Assembly: GCA_902363255.1 (NCBI GenBank)
Contig: CABIZO010000002.1
Span: forward strand, 558,001-622,000
DNA length: 64,000 bases
Source: Peptostreptococcaceae bacterium
Lineage (GTDB): Bacteria; Bacillota; Clostridia; Peptostreptococcales; Peptostreptococcaceae
Direction: 5' to 3'
This document shows positions 55,117 through 63,818 of this stretch, piece after piece. A program made the position numbers and the translations under genes. A model generated the notes under the pieces. It worked only from the letters and a program-made list of their open reading frames with translations, searched no databases and was not told the DNA's origin. Numbering within the stretch: the stretch's first letter is position 1; each line of letters starts with the position of its first letter.

Positions 55117-55857
55117 ATGAACACATATAAGACAGCAGAAATAGCAAAAATTATCGGCATTCATCCTAATACTGTAAGATTATATGAGCAACTTGGACTA
55201 ATACCAATAGCAGATCGTCGAGAAAATGGATATCGAATTTTCACAGATTTTCACATAGAGCAATTGCGTCTGGCACGTGCAGCATTAAAAGTTGAAATTT
55301 TGCAAAATGGTCTTAGAAAAAAAGCAATGAATATTATAAAAGTTTCTGCTACTGGAGATTTTGATAAAGCCATTACTTTAACAAATGATTATTTATCACA
55401 ACTTCAACATGAAAAAGATAATGCAGAAGAAGCCATTAAAATCGTTGAAGAACTTTTAAACGGAAAAAGTAAGTCTAATGAACTAATGCTAAAACGTAAA
55501 GAAGTATCAGAGTATTTGGACATTACAATGGATACTTTGAGAAATTGGGAATTGAATGGCTTATTGAAAGTAAAAAGAAAATCAAATGGATATCGTGTCT
55601 ATTCAGAGGAAGATATCAGACGTTTGAAAATTATTCGAGCATTAAGATGTGCAAATTACTCCTTATCATCCATACTTAGAATGTTAAATGCTTTATCAGC
55701 TAATCCAAACATAGATATAAAAGATGTTATAGGTATGCCTGAGGAAAGTGAAGATATTATTACAGCATGCGATAAATTGTTGAACTCCCTCAGTGATGCT
55801 ACTGAAAATGCCTTGTTTATAAAAGGAACTTTAGAAAATATGAAAAAAATTTTTTAA
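55117..55857 (+). CDS. MerR-type regulator with two DNA-binding domains
   Basis: A 246-aa protein with two MerR helix-turn-helix units: TAEIAKIIGIHPNTVRLYEQ with GYRIFTDFHIEQLRLAR at the start, and KEVSEYLDITMDTLRNWELN with GYRVYSEEDIRRLKIIRALR from about residue 130. A helical linker (LTNDYLSQLQHEKDNAEEAI) joins them. No cysteine or drug-binding effector domain is obvious. It sits just before an ABC exporter pair, so it very likely controls that exporter in response to an unknown signal. ATG 55117 lies 7 bases after aggagg. A terminator separates it from the ABC genes. Confidence 0.87.
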   Translation: MNTYKTAEIAKIIGIHPNTVRLYEQLGLIPIADRRENGYRIFTDFHIEQLRLARAALKVEILQNGLRKKAMNIIKVSATGDFDKAITLTNDYLSQLQHEKDNAEEAIKIVEELLNGKSKSNELMLKRKEVSEYLDITMDTLRNWELNGLLKVKRKSNGYRVYSEEDIRRLKIIRALRCANYSLSSILRMLNALSANPNIDIKDVIGMPEESEDIITACDKLLNSLSDATENALFIKGTLENMKKIF

Positions 55858-55872
55858 ACAAACCTTCCATTT

Positions 55873-55905
55873 TAACACCAGAGTTTTTTCTGGTGTTATT
55901 ATTTT
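55873..55905 (+). terminator. Terminator after the MerR gene
   Basis: aacaccag-agtttttt-ctggtgtt followed by attattttt. It lies in the 73-bp gap before the ABC ATPase, so the exporter is either read through or has its own start further upstream. Confidence 0.8.
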
Positions 55906-55930
55906 TACAGAAAATAAGGAGGTATGCAAA

Positions 55931-56662
55931 TTGAAAACCACGATTAAAGTTGAAAATTTAAACAAATCATATGGAAATACATTAGTTGTGAATGACATCA
56001 ATATTTCTGTAAAAGAGGGAGAGGTCTATGGACTCTTGGGAGCAAATGGAGCTGGAAAAAGTACGACCATAGAATGTATCTTAGGTACTAGAAAACCAGA
56101 TAGAGGAACTATTGAAATACTTGGTATGAATCCAATATCAGATAGGAAAAATTTATTTGAGAACGTAGGTGTCCAATTTCAAGAGTCTAACTATCAAGAT
56201 AAAATTCTAGTTTCAGAATTATGTGAGGAAATGCAGTGTTTATATAAGTCTGCCGCTAATTATAAAACATTACTACAACAATTCGGATTGCTTGATAAAT
56301 TAAAGAGTCCAGTATCCGAGTTATCGGGTGGACAAAAACAAAAATTGTTCATTGTATTAGCACTTATTCCTAACCCAAAAGTTGTATTCCTAGATGAGCT
56401 TACAACAGGTTTAGATACCAAAGCTCGTCGAGATGTATGGAAGTGTTTATCTGAACTGAAAGAAAAGGGGTTAACAATTTTTCTGACCTCTCATTTTATG
56501 GACGAAGTTGAAGCTCTCTGTGATAAAATTATGATTTTAAAAAAAGGAAATGTTGTATTTTCTGGAACAGTTAAAGAAGCTATTGAAAGCAGTCCGTATG
56601 AAGATTTTGAAGAAGTTTATCTTTGGTATGCAGAGGAGGAAACAAACAATGAAAACATTTAA
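55931..56662 (+). CDS. ABC-2 exporter ATP-binding protein
   Basis: A 243-aa ABC ATPase: Walker A GLLGANGAGKSTTIECILG near residue 35, Q-loop VGVQFQES near 81, signature ELSGGQKQKL near 132, Walker B KVVFLDELTTGLD near 151 and the H-loop TSHFMDE. It uses a TTG start behind aaggagg. Its 3' end overlaps the permease gene by 14 bases. It resembles daunorubicin/antibiotic-type exporters (DrrA-like), but the substrate is unknown. Confidence 0.92.
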   Translation: MKTTIKVENLNKSYGNTLVVNDINISVKEGEVYGLLGANGAGKSTTIECILGTRKPDRGTIEILGMNPISDRKNLFENVGVQFQESNYQDKILVSELCEEMQCLYKSAANYKTLLQQFGLLDKLKSPVSELSGGQKQKLFIVLALIPNPKVVFLDELTTGLDTKARRDVWKCLSELKEKGLTIFLTSHFMDEVEALCDKIMILKKGNVVFSGTVKEAIESSPYEDFEEVYLWYAEEETNNENI

Positions 56663-57392
56663 AACTATGCTGAAAACAGAATTGAAACTATCACTTAGAG
56701 GAATGGATATGTTTATATTTGCTATATGTATGCCTGCAGTTGTTGTTGTTCTGCTAGGTACTATCTACGGTAACAAACCAGCTTTTGATGGAGCTGAATA
56801 TTCATTTTTACAGCAGTCTTTTGGCGCTGTATCTACTATTGCCATTTGTGCTGGTGGATTAATGGGTTTACCCTTAGTTATATCTGATTATAGAAACAGA
56901 AAAATTTTGAAAAGGTTCAAAGTAACACCTGCCAGCCCAATTATGATTTTAATGGTAGAAGTTTCGATTTATTCAATCTACTCCTTAGTATCTCTAGGGC
57001 TTATTTATATTATAGCATTCTGCTTTTTTGATTTTAGAATGTTAGGTTCTTTCATAGAATATTTCTTATCATTTATACTTGTTATGTTATCAATGTTCAG
57101 CATTGGTATGATGGTAGGAGGAATTGCACCAAACGTGAAAATTGCAAGTACAGTTGCGAGTATTTTGTATTTTCCAATGTTAATTTTTTCTGGTGCAACA
57201 CTTCCTTATGAGATTATGCCTAATGTATTACAGAAGTTTGCCGATATTCTTCCCCTAACACAGGGAATAAAATTACTAAAAAGTGCGTCTTTAGGATTAA
57301 CAATTGATAACGTGATTTTTCCTATATTTTTGATGGTTGCTATTATTATAGTATGTACTGGAATATCCTTGAAATTTTTCAAGTGGGAATAA
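56649..57392 (+). CDS. ABC-2 type permease
   Basis: A 247-aa membrane protein with six hydrophobic segments (for example MFIFAICMPAVVVVLLGTIY, LMGLPLVISDY, SLGLIYIIAFCFF, FILVMLSMFSIGMMVGGIAP, ILYFPMLIFSGATLP, VIFPIFLMVAIIIVCTGISL). The middle SGATLPYEIMPNVLQKFADI LPLTQGIKLL matches the ABC-2 membrane family. The true start is ATG 56649, after gaggagg inside the ATPase gene. Together with the ATPase and the MerR regulator it forms a regulated efflux cassette. The rest, 57393-57700, has no supportable gene. Confidence 0.9.
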   Translation: MKTFKTMLKTELKLSLRGMDMFIFAICMPAVVVVLLGTIYGNKPAFDGAEYSFLQQSFGAVSTIAICAGGLMGLPLVISDYRNRKILKRFKVTPASPIMILMVEVSIYSIYSLVSLGLIYIIAFCFFDFRMLGSFIEYFLSFILVMLSMFSIGMMVGGIAPNVKIASTVASILYFPMLIFSGATLPYEIMPNVLQKFADILPLTQGIKLLKSASLGLTIDNVIFPIFLMVAIIIVCTGISLKFFKWE

Positions 57393-57705
57393 TATTTAAG
57401 AAATTGCTATAAATCTTGTTTAAAAATTGTTTTAGAAAATAATATAAAATCAATTTCATTTTGTTGCATTTCAACAGGTGGAGCTCCATTTTTTAGTCAG
57501 AATAAAGATATAATGGTAATAAAGGTTTAGAAAAAGCAAGACTTAGATTTAGTAAACTCAGAATATAAAGATCAAAATGAATATGGAGTTTGAAAGATTT
57601 ATAAGATGTAACTAGATTTAAAATGGAGCAGAATGATACAAGAATTTAAAGTGAAATATATTTGCATAAAAGTGAGAATATGTGGCCAAGAATTTCATAA
57701 ATAAT

Positions 57706-57750
57706 AAAAGGTGTTCATAAACTTAATGTTTTGTGAACACCTTTTTAAAT
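57706..57750. terminator. Bidirectional terminator between the ABC permease and thrE
   Basis: aaaaggtgttcataa and ttgtgaacaccttttt pair closely, with T-runs in both directions, between two convergent genes. Confidence 0.85.
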
Positions 57751-57769
57751 GTATCTAAAAGAATATTAT

Positions 57770-58787
57770 CTAAGCAAACAGATTCTTTACTTTTTTTATC
57801 TTAATTATCTGCTGAAAAATAAAATATCCAATTACGATTCCTGTGGTAATCCCCAAAACACAAAGACGTGTTTCAATACCTTTTGATTGAAAAGTCACAA
57901 TATCATAATTTAAAATAGCATCAAAAGTATAATAAAATGCACCTCCAGGCAAGAGAGGAATTGTAGATGGTATTAAAAATGTATTTGATGGAGCTTTTAA
58001 CACTCTAGCCATTATTTCTGAATAAAAACATATAAGTACGGAAGCTACAAAGCAACAAGTAAATAAGTTGTCCGTATATTTAAACATTATTAAATAGGAT
58101 ATCCATGAGATAAGTCCACTAATTGATACGTATGCAGGTTTATCTTTTGGAACATTAAATATCATAGCCACTCCAATTATAATTTTATTTAGATTATTAC
58201 CAAAGTTAATTGCCATGCATATGCAAGATATTGCTATTAATCCTGAGATAGTGCACATAATTAAAGTATGTATAAGTTTGTTAGTATCCTGTATTTTAAG
58301 AAATTTATCTGCTAAAAATAGGATAAATCCAATTAATCCAGCTACTAAAGCATCTAAAATAGTTCCGCCAAAGAAAATGGAAAAAGCACTGGCAGCTAGA
58401 ACATTGCCTATGGAGTGATAGTAGGTAAAACTCAAGGATTTAATAGAGTCTTCAATCATTTTTTAGATTATCGACAGGAGGAGTAGTTGAACAAATTTCT
58501 CGTGATAAACTATTAAGTGCTTCTACGCCACCTAAATTATTTTAGTAATTTGTTATTCTTGCAGAATTAGTTGCAGATAGACCAGTTGAATTTTTTATGG
58601 TTGCAACTATAAGAGGTACAGAGGCATAGATTTCAGCAGTGTCTATATTGTACGCATTGCAAATATACAACATAGTATCTTCAACACGTCTTATTTCAGC
58701 ACCATATTCAATCATATGTCTGCCTATATCAGTTATTGCCTCTAAAAGTTCATTAAATTCTTTCTGAGTCATAAAGTATTTCCCCAC
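57770..58787 (-). pseudogene. Threonine/serine exporter (ThrE-like), broken by a stop and a frameshift
   Basis: On the minus strand the N-terminus (MTQKEFNELLEAITDIGRHM, EYGAEIRRVEDTMLYICNAY) belongs to the ThrE/DUF1212 domain. A TAA at 58542-58544 interrupts it, but the same frame continues NNLGGVEALNSLSREI and CSTTPPVDNLK. A six-A run at about 58460-58465 then shifts the frame into YYHSIGNVLAASAFSIFFGG, and the remaining 230 codons stay open. In that second part the DUF1212 segment passes directly into a DUF3815-like segment (VPKDKPAYVSISGLISWISY, STIPLLPGGAFYYTF), as if two exporter genes had also been fused by deletion. It is probably non-functional as an exporter. Confidence 0.8.
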
Positions 58788-58969
58788 CCAATATTATTTT
58801 TATTATTAATTTAATAATAACTTTATAAGTATTTTATAGATAGGATATGAAGGTGTCAACAGCTTTATTATTGTTAATCATGACAATTTTGAATACTATA
58901 ACTATTTATTTATTGAAAAAATGGTATAATATCCATTATAAAAATATTACTACTGGGGGATAACTAATT

Positions 58970-59281
58970 TTGCCAAACAAATCTAAGAACTTATTTGAAA
59001 ATCCAGAAAAAATTAAAGAGAATAGATGGATTTTACTACTGGCTTTCTTTATTATTTCAATATCGAAAGACATTATTAAAAATGTTATAGGTTCAGCTAC
59101 ATATAATATAATTATAATTTTAATAATGAGTATTGTTGGAATTTATCTTGAATATCAATTTATAGAATATGTAAAAAACAATGAAAAGTATGATATTAAA
59201 AATGTGAAAAAAGAATTAATAATTTCTTTTATTATGATTTCATTAACTGCAATATATCTAGGATTTTTACTTATTATTTAA
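58970..59281 (+). CDS. Small three-helix membrane protein of unknown function
   Basis: A 103-aa protein starting at TTG 58970 about 10 bases after tggggga. It has a charged N-terminus (PNKSKNLFENPEKIKENR) and three hydrophobic helices (WILLLAFFIISIS, YNIIIILIMSIVGIYLEYQ, LIISFIMISLTAIYLGFLLI). I do not recognise it. It stands alone with its own terminator (59310) and no partner gene on the same strand. Confidence 0.6.
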   Translation: MPNKSKNLFENPEKIKENRWILLLAFFIISISKDIIKNVIGSATYNIIIILIMSIVGIYLEYQFIEYVKNNEKYDIKNVKKELIISFIMISLTAIYLGFLLII

Positions 59282-59309
59282 TATTAAATAAATGATATAA
59301 AAGTCATTA

Positions 59310-59350
59310 AAAAAGCTACTATGAGTTTATTACACATAGTAGCTTTTAGC
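59310..59350 (+). terminator. Terminator after the small membrane protein
   Basis: aaaaagctactatg and catagtagctttt form a 12-13-bp stem with a loop of about 11 bases. It can serve both strands, since the tandem repeats and the minus-strand reductase end follow. Confidence 0.75.
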
Positions 59351-59372
59351 TATCTTTATCATTATATAATTT

Positions 59373-59512
59373 TATCTACTTCTAAAAATATTATATAGTT
59401 CTATCTATTTCCCGAAATGCTATATAATTCTATCTATTTCCAAAACTGTTATAAAACTTTATCTATTTCCCAAAATGTTATAAGACTTTATCTATTTCTC
59501 GAAATGAGATGC
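59373..59512. repeat. 29-bp minisatellite at the 3' end of the aldo/keto reductase gene
   Basis: tatctattt-type units start at 59373, 59402, 59431, 59460 and 59489, an exact 29-bp period, with consensus tatctatttccaaaatgtta plus taagactt. The last unit covers the stop codon and final residues (FEK) of the minus-strand reductase, so the array probably grew by repeated copying of the gene's end. Confidence 0.9.
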
Positions 59513-60610
59513 TACTTCTTTCAAATTATCTATAATATGCAAATGTTGTGGACATACTTCTTCACATTGACCACATTCCACACACTCACTTGCTTTACCG
59601 AAATCTTTTGTTAGATTATTATAGTAAGAAATTTGAGGTGTCCAGTCCTTTTCCTTTAACTCTTGCTTATCAGTATTATATAATGAGAAATACTTAGGTA
59701 TGGCAATATTCATAGGACAACCATCTACACAATAAGAACATGATGTACAAGGTATAGCTATATTAGAATTTATTATATCTACAGCTTTCTTAACTATTTC
59801 CAGCTCTTTTTCATCAAGAGGTTTTAAATCCATCATATAACTTGTGTTATCTAAAATTTGTTCCATATTACTCATACCACTAAGTACCATCATCACATTG
59901 TCCAAGCTAGCAGCAAAACGTATTGCCCATGAAGGTATAGACATATTTGGATTATATGATTTGAAAACTTCTTCTACTTTTTCAGGTAAATTTGCCAAAG
60001 TACCACCTTTTACTGGCTCCATTACGATTACTGGTTTGTTGTGTTTTCTAGCAACTTCATAGCATTTTCTAGATTGTACTCCTTCGCTATCCCAATCAAG
60101 ATAATTTAGTTGTAGTTGCACAAACTCCATTTCAGGATGAGCTATTAATATTTTGTCTAAAAGCTCTGCATTATCATGATATGAAAAACCTATTTTTTTA
60201 ACTAAGCCCTTTTCTTTTTTATCTTTCAGCCAATTAAAACAGTCCAATTTAGTGAAATCTTCATATGAATGATTTCCAACATCATGTATTAAATAATAAT
60301 CAAAGTATTCTACTCCCGTATTTGCCAACTGTTTATTAAAAACTACATCTCTGTCATCCTTTGTTTTAATATATGAAGAATGTAGTTTTGTTGCAAGAGT
60401 AAAGCTGTTTCTTGGATAACGATCTACCAACACTTCTTTCGTTACATTTTCACTTCTAAATCCACAATACATCCACGCTGTGTCAAAATAAGTAAATCCC
60501 CTATCTATAAATAAATCTACCATTTCCTTTGTTTTTTCAACATCAACACTTGCTGGATCCTTAGGATCTTGTAGTGGTAATCTCATAAGACCAAAACCTA
60601 ATTTTTTCAT
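59492..60610 (-). CDS. Aldo/keto reductase with C-terminal 4Fe-4S ferredoxin domain
   Basis: A 372-aa protein. The aldo/keto reductase barrel has the tetrad residues in YFDTAWMYCGF (Asp, Tyr), TLATKLHSSY (Lys) and YYLIHDVGNH (His). The C-terminal end has CTSCSYCVDGCPMNIAIPKY near residue 286 and CVECGQCEEVCPQHL near 343, two 4Fe-4S sites. This fusion is common in strict anaerobes and suggests electron exchange with ferredoxin rather than simple NADPH use. The start MKKLGFGLMRLPL follows aggga on the minus strand. It is monocistronic. Confidence 0.92.
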   Translation of the reverse strand: MKKLGFGLMRLPLQDPKDPASVDVEKTKEMVDLFIDRGFTYFDTAWMYCGFRSENVTKEVLVDRYPRNSFTLATKLHSSYIKTKDDRDVVFNKQLANTGVEYFDYYLIHDVGNHSYEDFTKLDCFNWLKDKKEKGLVKKIGFSYHDNAELLDKILIAHPEMEFVQLQLNYLDWDSEGVQSRKCYEVARKHNKPVIVMEPVKGGTLANLPEKVEEVFKSYNPNMSIPSWAIRFAASLDNVMMVLSGMSNMEQILDNTSYMMDLKPLDEKELEIVKKAVDIINSNIAIPCTSCSYCVDGCPMNIAIPKYFSLYNTDKQELKEKDWTPQISYYNNLTKDFGKASECVECGQCEEVCPQHLHIIDNLKEVASHFEK

Positions 60611-60872
60611 AATTATTACTCCCCATCTCTTTTTATATTCTTAATTTAAAAGTTTCTATTATATTGTAGCACACTATTTATAATCAACAGCTTATGTAAT
60701 ATCTTATTCTTTTCTAAATTCATATAAAAAATTATTATTTCATTTTTACAGTAAAATAACAATTTTTATATACAAAATAATTCATATTTTTAGTTTTAAT
60801 ATAACTATTGTTGACAACTATCATATCTGTTACCATAATAAATGTCATAAAAAATAACAAGGGGAAAAAGGG

Positions 60873-62018
60873 ATGTTAAATAGAGCAATAAAATTATTAA
60901 TGAATAAGCCAACAGAAATTAAAAATCCTGTGTTTTTGAAACATTTTAACAAAGAAAATAGTCAAATAAAAGATTTAGAAGAGTTATTAAAAACATGTGA
61001 TGAAACATCTAGAAAGTATATAGAACAAGATATTAAAAAACTAAAGTATGGTCAAATAGGAGAAAATAATGTTTATTATGAGTTAATAAATAGCTTTATT
61101 CCAATGATTTGTATGCATGACCTTAGGTTAAAATATAGAGGCAAAATTGCACAAATAGACTTTTTAGCTTTAACTTCCAAATACATATATGTAATAGAAT
61201 GTAAAAACTTAATGGGAGATATAAGTATAACACAAGAAGGGGAATTCATAAGACATATGAAAAATTCTCAAGGAAAAGTTGTATCAAAACAAGGAATGTA
61301 TAGTCCAATTGTGCAAAATGAAAGACATATAAATGTAATAAAGGAAATATTAAGTAAGGAGCTTAATTATAAAAATAAATTAAATAGAATAGAGTCTTTA
61401 GTAGTTACTGCAAATCCAAAGACTATTATTAATAAAAAATATGCTCCAAAACAAATAAGTGAAAAAATAATAAGACATGATCAAATAATAGATAAAATAA
61501 AGGAACATCAAAATAATAGGAAGATAGAATGGGTATTTATTGAAGAAGATATGAGAGAAATAGCAAGATGCATTTCTAAATTTCATAGAGAAGCCAAAAT
61601 TGACTATGATAAGAAATACTCTTTATCATCATCTAAGGACAATATAAAAACAGAAGATAATTATTACAACACAAAAGTAGAAAGAAAGTATTCATCTTAT
61701 GAAAATACTTCACATACAAACATTAATAAAGATTTTACATATTCTACTAAAGAGTTTAAGCAAAGTGATAAAGGATTTGAAACAAGGCAAGAAATAAAAA
61801 GTAAAAGTGAAGAAGAGCTGAGAAATTCTTTAAAATCCTACAGGCTTTTTACCAGTAGAAAAGAAGGAATTCAACCATATATGGTGTTTAACAACGATAC
61901 TATGGAAGAGTTAATTATAAAAAGACCTAAGAGTTTATATGAGCTAAGAAACATAAAAGGTTTTGGGCCTGTAAAATGTGAAAAGTACGGAATGGATTTA
62001 ATTAATATAATAAAATAG
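60873..62018 (+). CDS. NERD-domain nuclease-like protein with C-terminal HRDC domain
   Basis: A 381-aa protein. After a helical lead, GQIGENNVYYELINSF starts the NERD (nuclease-related) domain. It is followed by LRLKYRGKIAQIDFLALTSK (Asp) and YIYVIECKNLMGDI (E-x-K), the PD-(D/E)XK-like catalytic set. A low-complexity linker (residues about 255-310, Ser/Thr/Lys-rich) leads to an HRDC domain: SLKSYRLFTSRKEGIQPYMV, NDTMEELIIKRPKSLYELRN and IKGFGPVKCEKYG. HRDC domains bind DNA in RecQ-type helicases, so this looks like a DNA-processing enzyme. No helicase is encoded. The start follows aagggga. It is intact and solitary. Confidence 0.88.
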   Translation: MLNRAIKLLMNKPTEIKNPVFLKHFNKENSQIKDLEELLKTCDETSRKYIEQDIKKLKYGQIGENNVYYELINSFIPMICMHDLRLKYRGKIAQIDFLALTSKYIYVIECKNLMGDISITQEGEFIRHMKNSQGKVVSKQGMYSPIVQNERHINVIKEILSKELNYKNKLNRIESLVVTANPKTIINKKYAPKQISEKIIRHDQIIDKIKEHQNNRKIEWVFIEEDMREIARCISKFHREAKIDYDKKYSLSSSKDNIKTEDNYYNTKVERKYSSYENTSHTNINKDFTYSTKEFKQSDKGFETRQEIKSKSEEELRNSLKSYRLFTSRKEGIQPYMVFNNDTMEELIIKRPKSLYELRNIKGFGPVKCEKYGMDLINIIK

Positions 62019-62023
62019 ATAAA

Positions 62024-62050
62024 TTGGGAGCTGGAAAGCTCCCTTCTCAC
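62024..62050 (+). terminator. Possible weak terminator after the NERD-HRDC gene
   Basis: gggagct-ggaa-agctccc is a perfect 7-bp stem with a ggaa tetraloop, followed by ttctcac. The T-tract is poor. Confidence 0.45.
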
Positions 62051-62098
62051 ATTCTGGGAAATTATATTTATACAAAACTTGAAAATTAAAATAAATAA

Positions 62099-63052
62099 TT
62101 AAACATTATATAAATTAATTATCTCCAAAGATTTTTTCTTAATTTCCTCTATAGCCTCAACGGGAGATATTATCTCCACATCTTTTCCATAACCAAAGGC
62201 AAATTCTATTCCTTGGAACAGAGCATCAAATTTTATATTCATAAAAACTTCATCATCTTTAATTGTAGTGCTGCTAATATTAATAAAAGGTCTTGATTTA
62301 ATATGATTTACAATAGAAGGATTTACTTTAAAAATAAATGTATATTTTGGAATAGAAGACTTGAAATTACTAGTACTAGATGTCCAATAATTTTCCAAAT
62401 TAAAATCATCAGGTCTTTCAAAGAATGAATCTGTTAAAGATGCAGACTCTATATTGCTGACTTTATAAGTCTTAATAATCTCATTATTTTCACCAACTAA
62501 ATACCAAATACCTCTTTTACAAACTAATCCAAAAGGATTTAATATTACTTCTTTTGTTTTATTTATTTTTCTATATATAATTTTTAAAACATTATTATTC
62601 CAAATACCATTTTGTAAAATAGATAATATATCCTTATTCACTTTAACTGGATTTTCACTCCAAGTGTTCATATCTATGAAAATGAAATTTTGTATATTTT
62701 TAATTTCATTAATTTGTTCAGTGGAAGAATCGCCTAATAATTTAAGCATGGTGCTATCTTTTATTTTATCAATTCCTAAATCTTCTAAGATTTTATTCCC
62801 TGTAGGAATAAATAAGGAGTATAGCTCATTTTTATTTATTCCACTAAGTGTAGTTTTATAATCTCCTAATAATTTTATTCCTCCATTAGTACCTCTATCT
62901 GTAAATATAGGTATGCCTAAACCACTTAAAGATTCAATATCTCTATAAATAGTTCTTACGGATACCTCCAATTTTTTAGCTAAATCATTTGCTGTTAACT
63001 GTTTATGTATTTGTAATAACATAAGTATGGAAATTAATCTATCGGCTTTCAT
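62099..63052 (-). CDS. WYL-domain transcription regulator (YafY type)
   Basis: A 317-aa regulator. The N-terminal winged helix (LTANDLAKKLEVSVRTIYRD, IESLSGLGIPIFTDRGTNGG) is of the DeoR/HTH_11 type. The WYL ligand-binding domain shows NPFGLVCKRGIWYLVGENNE with the W-Y-L triplet near residue 184, and the C-terminal WCX part follows (FDALFQGIEFAFGYGKDVEI). It is divergent from the DHFR-like reductase with about 116 bases between starts, the usual layout for a YafY regulator and its target. A ggaat site precedes the ATG on the minus strand. The effector is unknown. Confidence 0.9.
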   Translation of the reverse strand: MKADRLISILMLLQIHKQLTANDLAKKLEVSVRTIYRDIESLSGLGIPIFTDRGTNGGIKLLGDYKTTLSGINKNELYSLFIPTGNKILEDLGIDKIKDSTMLKLLGDSSTEQINEIKNIQNFIFIDMNTWSENPVKVNKDILSILQNGIWNNNVLKIIYRKINKTKEVILNPFGLVCKRGIWYLVGENNEIIKTYKVSNIESASLTDSFFERPDDFNLENYWTSSTSNFKSSIPKYTFIFKVNPSIVNHIKSRPFINISSTTIKDDEVFMNIKFDALFQGIEFAFGYGKDVEIISPVEAIEEIKKKSLEIINLYNV

Positions 63053-63168
63053 AATATTCCTTTCTAATATGACATAAGATGTCAGTTATTATAACTTATA
63101 ATATATTTTGTATCAAGGACATAAATTCAATGAATACTAAAATAAAGACAAAATATGGAGGCAAAAAT

Positions 63169-63696
63169 ATGAATGGAAAAATAATATTAAATTTGGCAAT
63201 AAGTTTAGATGGATATATAGCAGATGAAGATGGAGGATATGACTGGATAGTTGGAGATGGCAATTCAACTTTAAATACAGAAACTAAATGGAATTATGAA
63301 GAGTTTTTACAAGATATTGATGTTGTAGTTATGGGTAAAAAATGTTATGACCAAGGATTTCATAAAGATTTTGCACAAAAAGAGGTATATATAGCAACAT
63401 CTAAGGAAATTGATGATTATGACAACTATCATTTTATAGGTGGGGATATAGTAAAAATCATAAGTGATTTAAGAAACAAAGGTAAGAAAATATTCTTATT
63501 TGGTGGAGGAGGAGTAATAGATAACTTCCTTAAAGCAGACGTAATAGATGAGTACATAATAGGAATTATACCTACCATACTGGGAAAAGGAAGACCTTTA
63601 TTCCTTGGTGACAACCCAAAGATAGATCTAAATCTTCAATTCTATGCAGTTGAAGATGGCGTAATTATAATGAAATACTCAAAGAGAAATAAATAG
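63169..63696 (+). CDS. Dihydrofolate reductase family protein (RibD C-terminal fold)
   Basis: A 175-aa protein. The start ILNLAISLDGYIADEDGGYD, then DVVVMGKKCYDQGF, the NADPH-binding GKKIFLFGGGGVIDNFL and the closing IIGIIPTILGKGRPLF match the RibD_C/YyaP-type reductases of unknown substrate rather than true FolA. ATG 63169 follows tatggaggc; an upstream in-frame start at 63079 would add about 30 residues that no family member needs. It is probably controlled by the divergent WYL regulator. Confidence 0.88.
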   Translation: MNGKIILNLAISLDGYIADEDGGYDWIVGDGNSTLNTETKWNYEEFLQDIDVVVMGKKCYDQGFHKDFAQKEVYIATSKEIDDYDNYHFIGGDIVKIISDLRNKGKKIFLFGGGGVIDNFLKADVIDEYIIGIIPTILGKGRPLFLGDNPKIDLNLQFYAVEDGVIIMKYSKRNK

Positions 63697-63818
63697 ATAA
63701 ATGAAATATTTAAAGTGGAATAAATAGATTATGGAATAAAGTTAATTACTTACTTTAGTTTTGTCAAATTATAAATTATATGTATAATAGAATATATACA
63801 AATTTTGGGAGGGATATT

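Noticed and set aside
59373..59512. Possible third CRISPR array
   Set aside because: The period is 29 bp with the whole unit conserved and no unique spacers; it is a plain tandem repeat.
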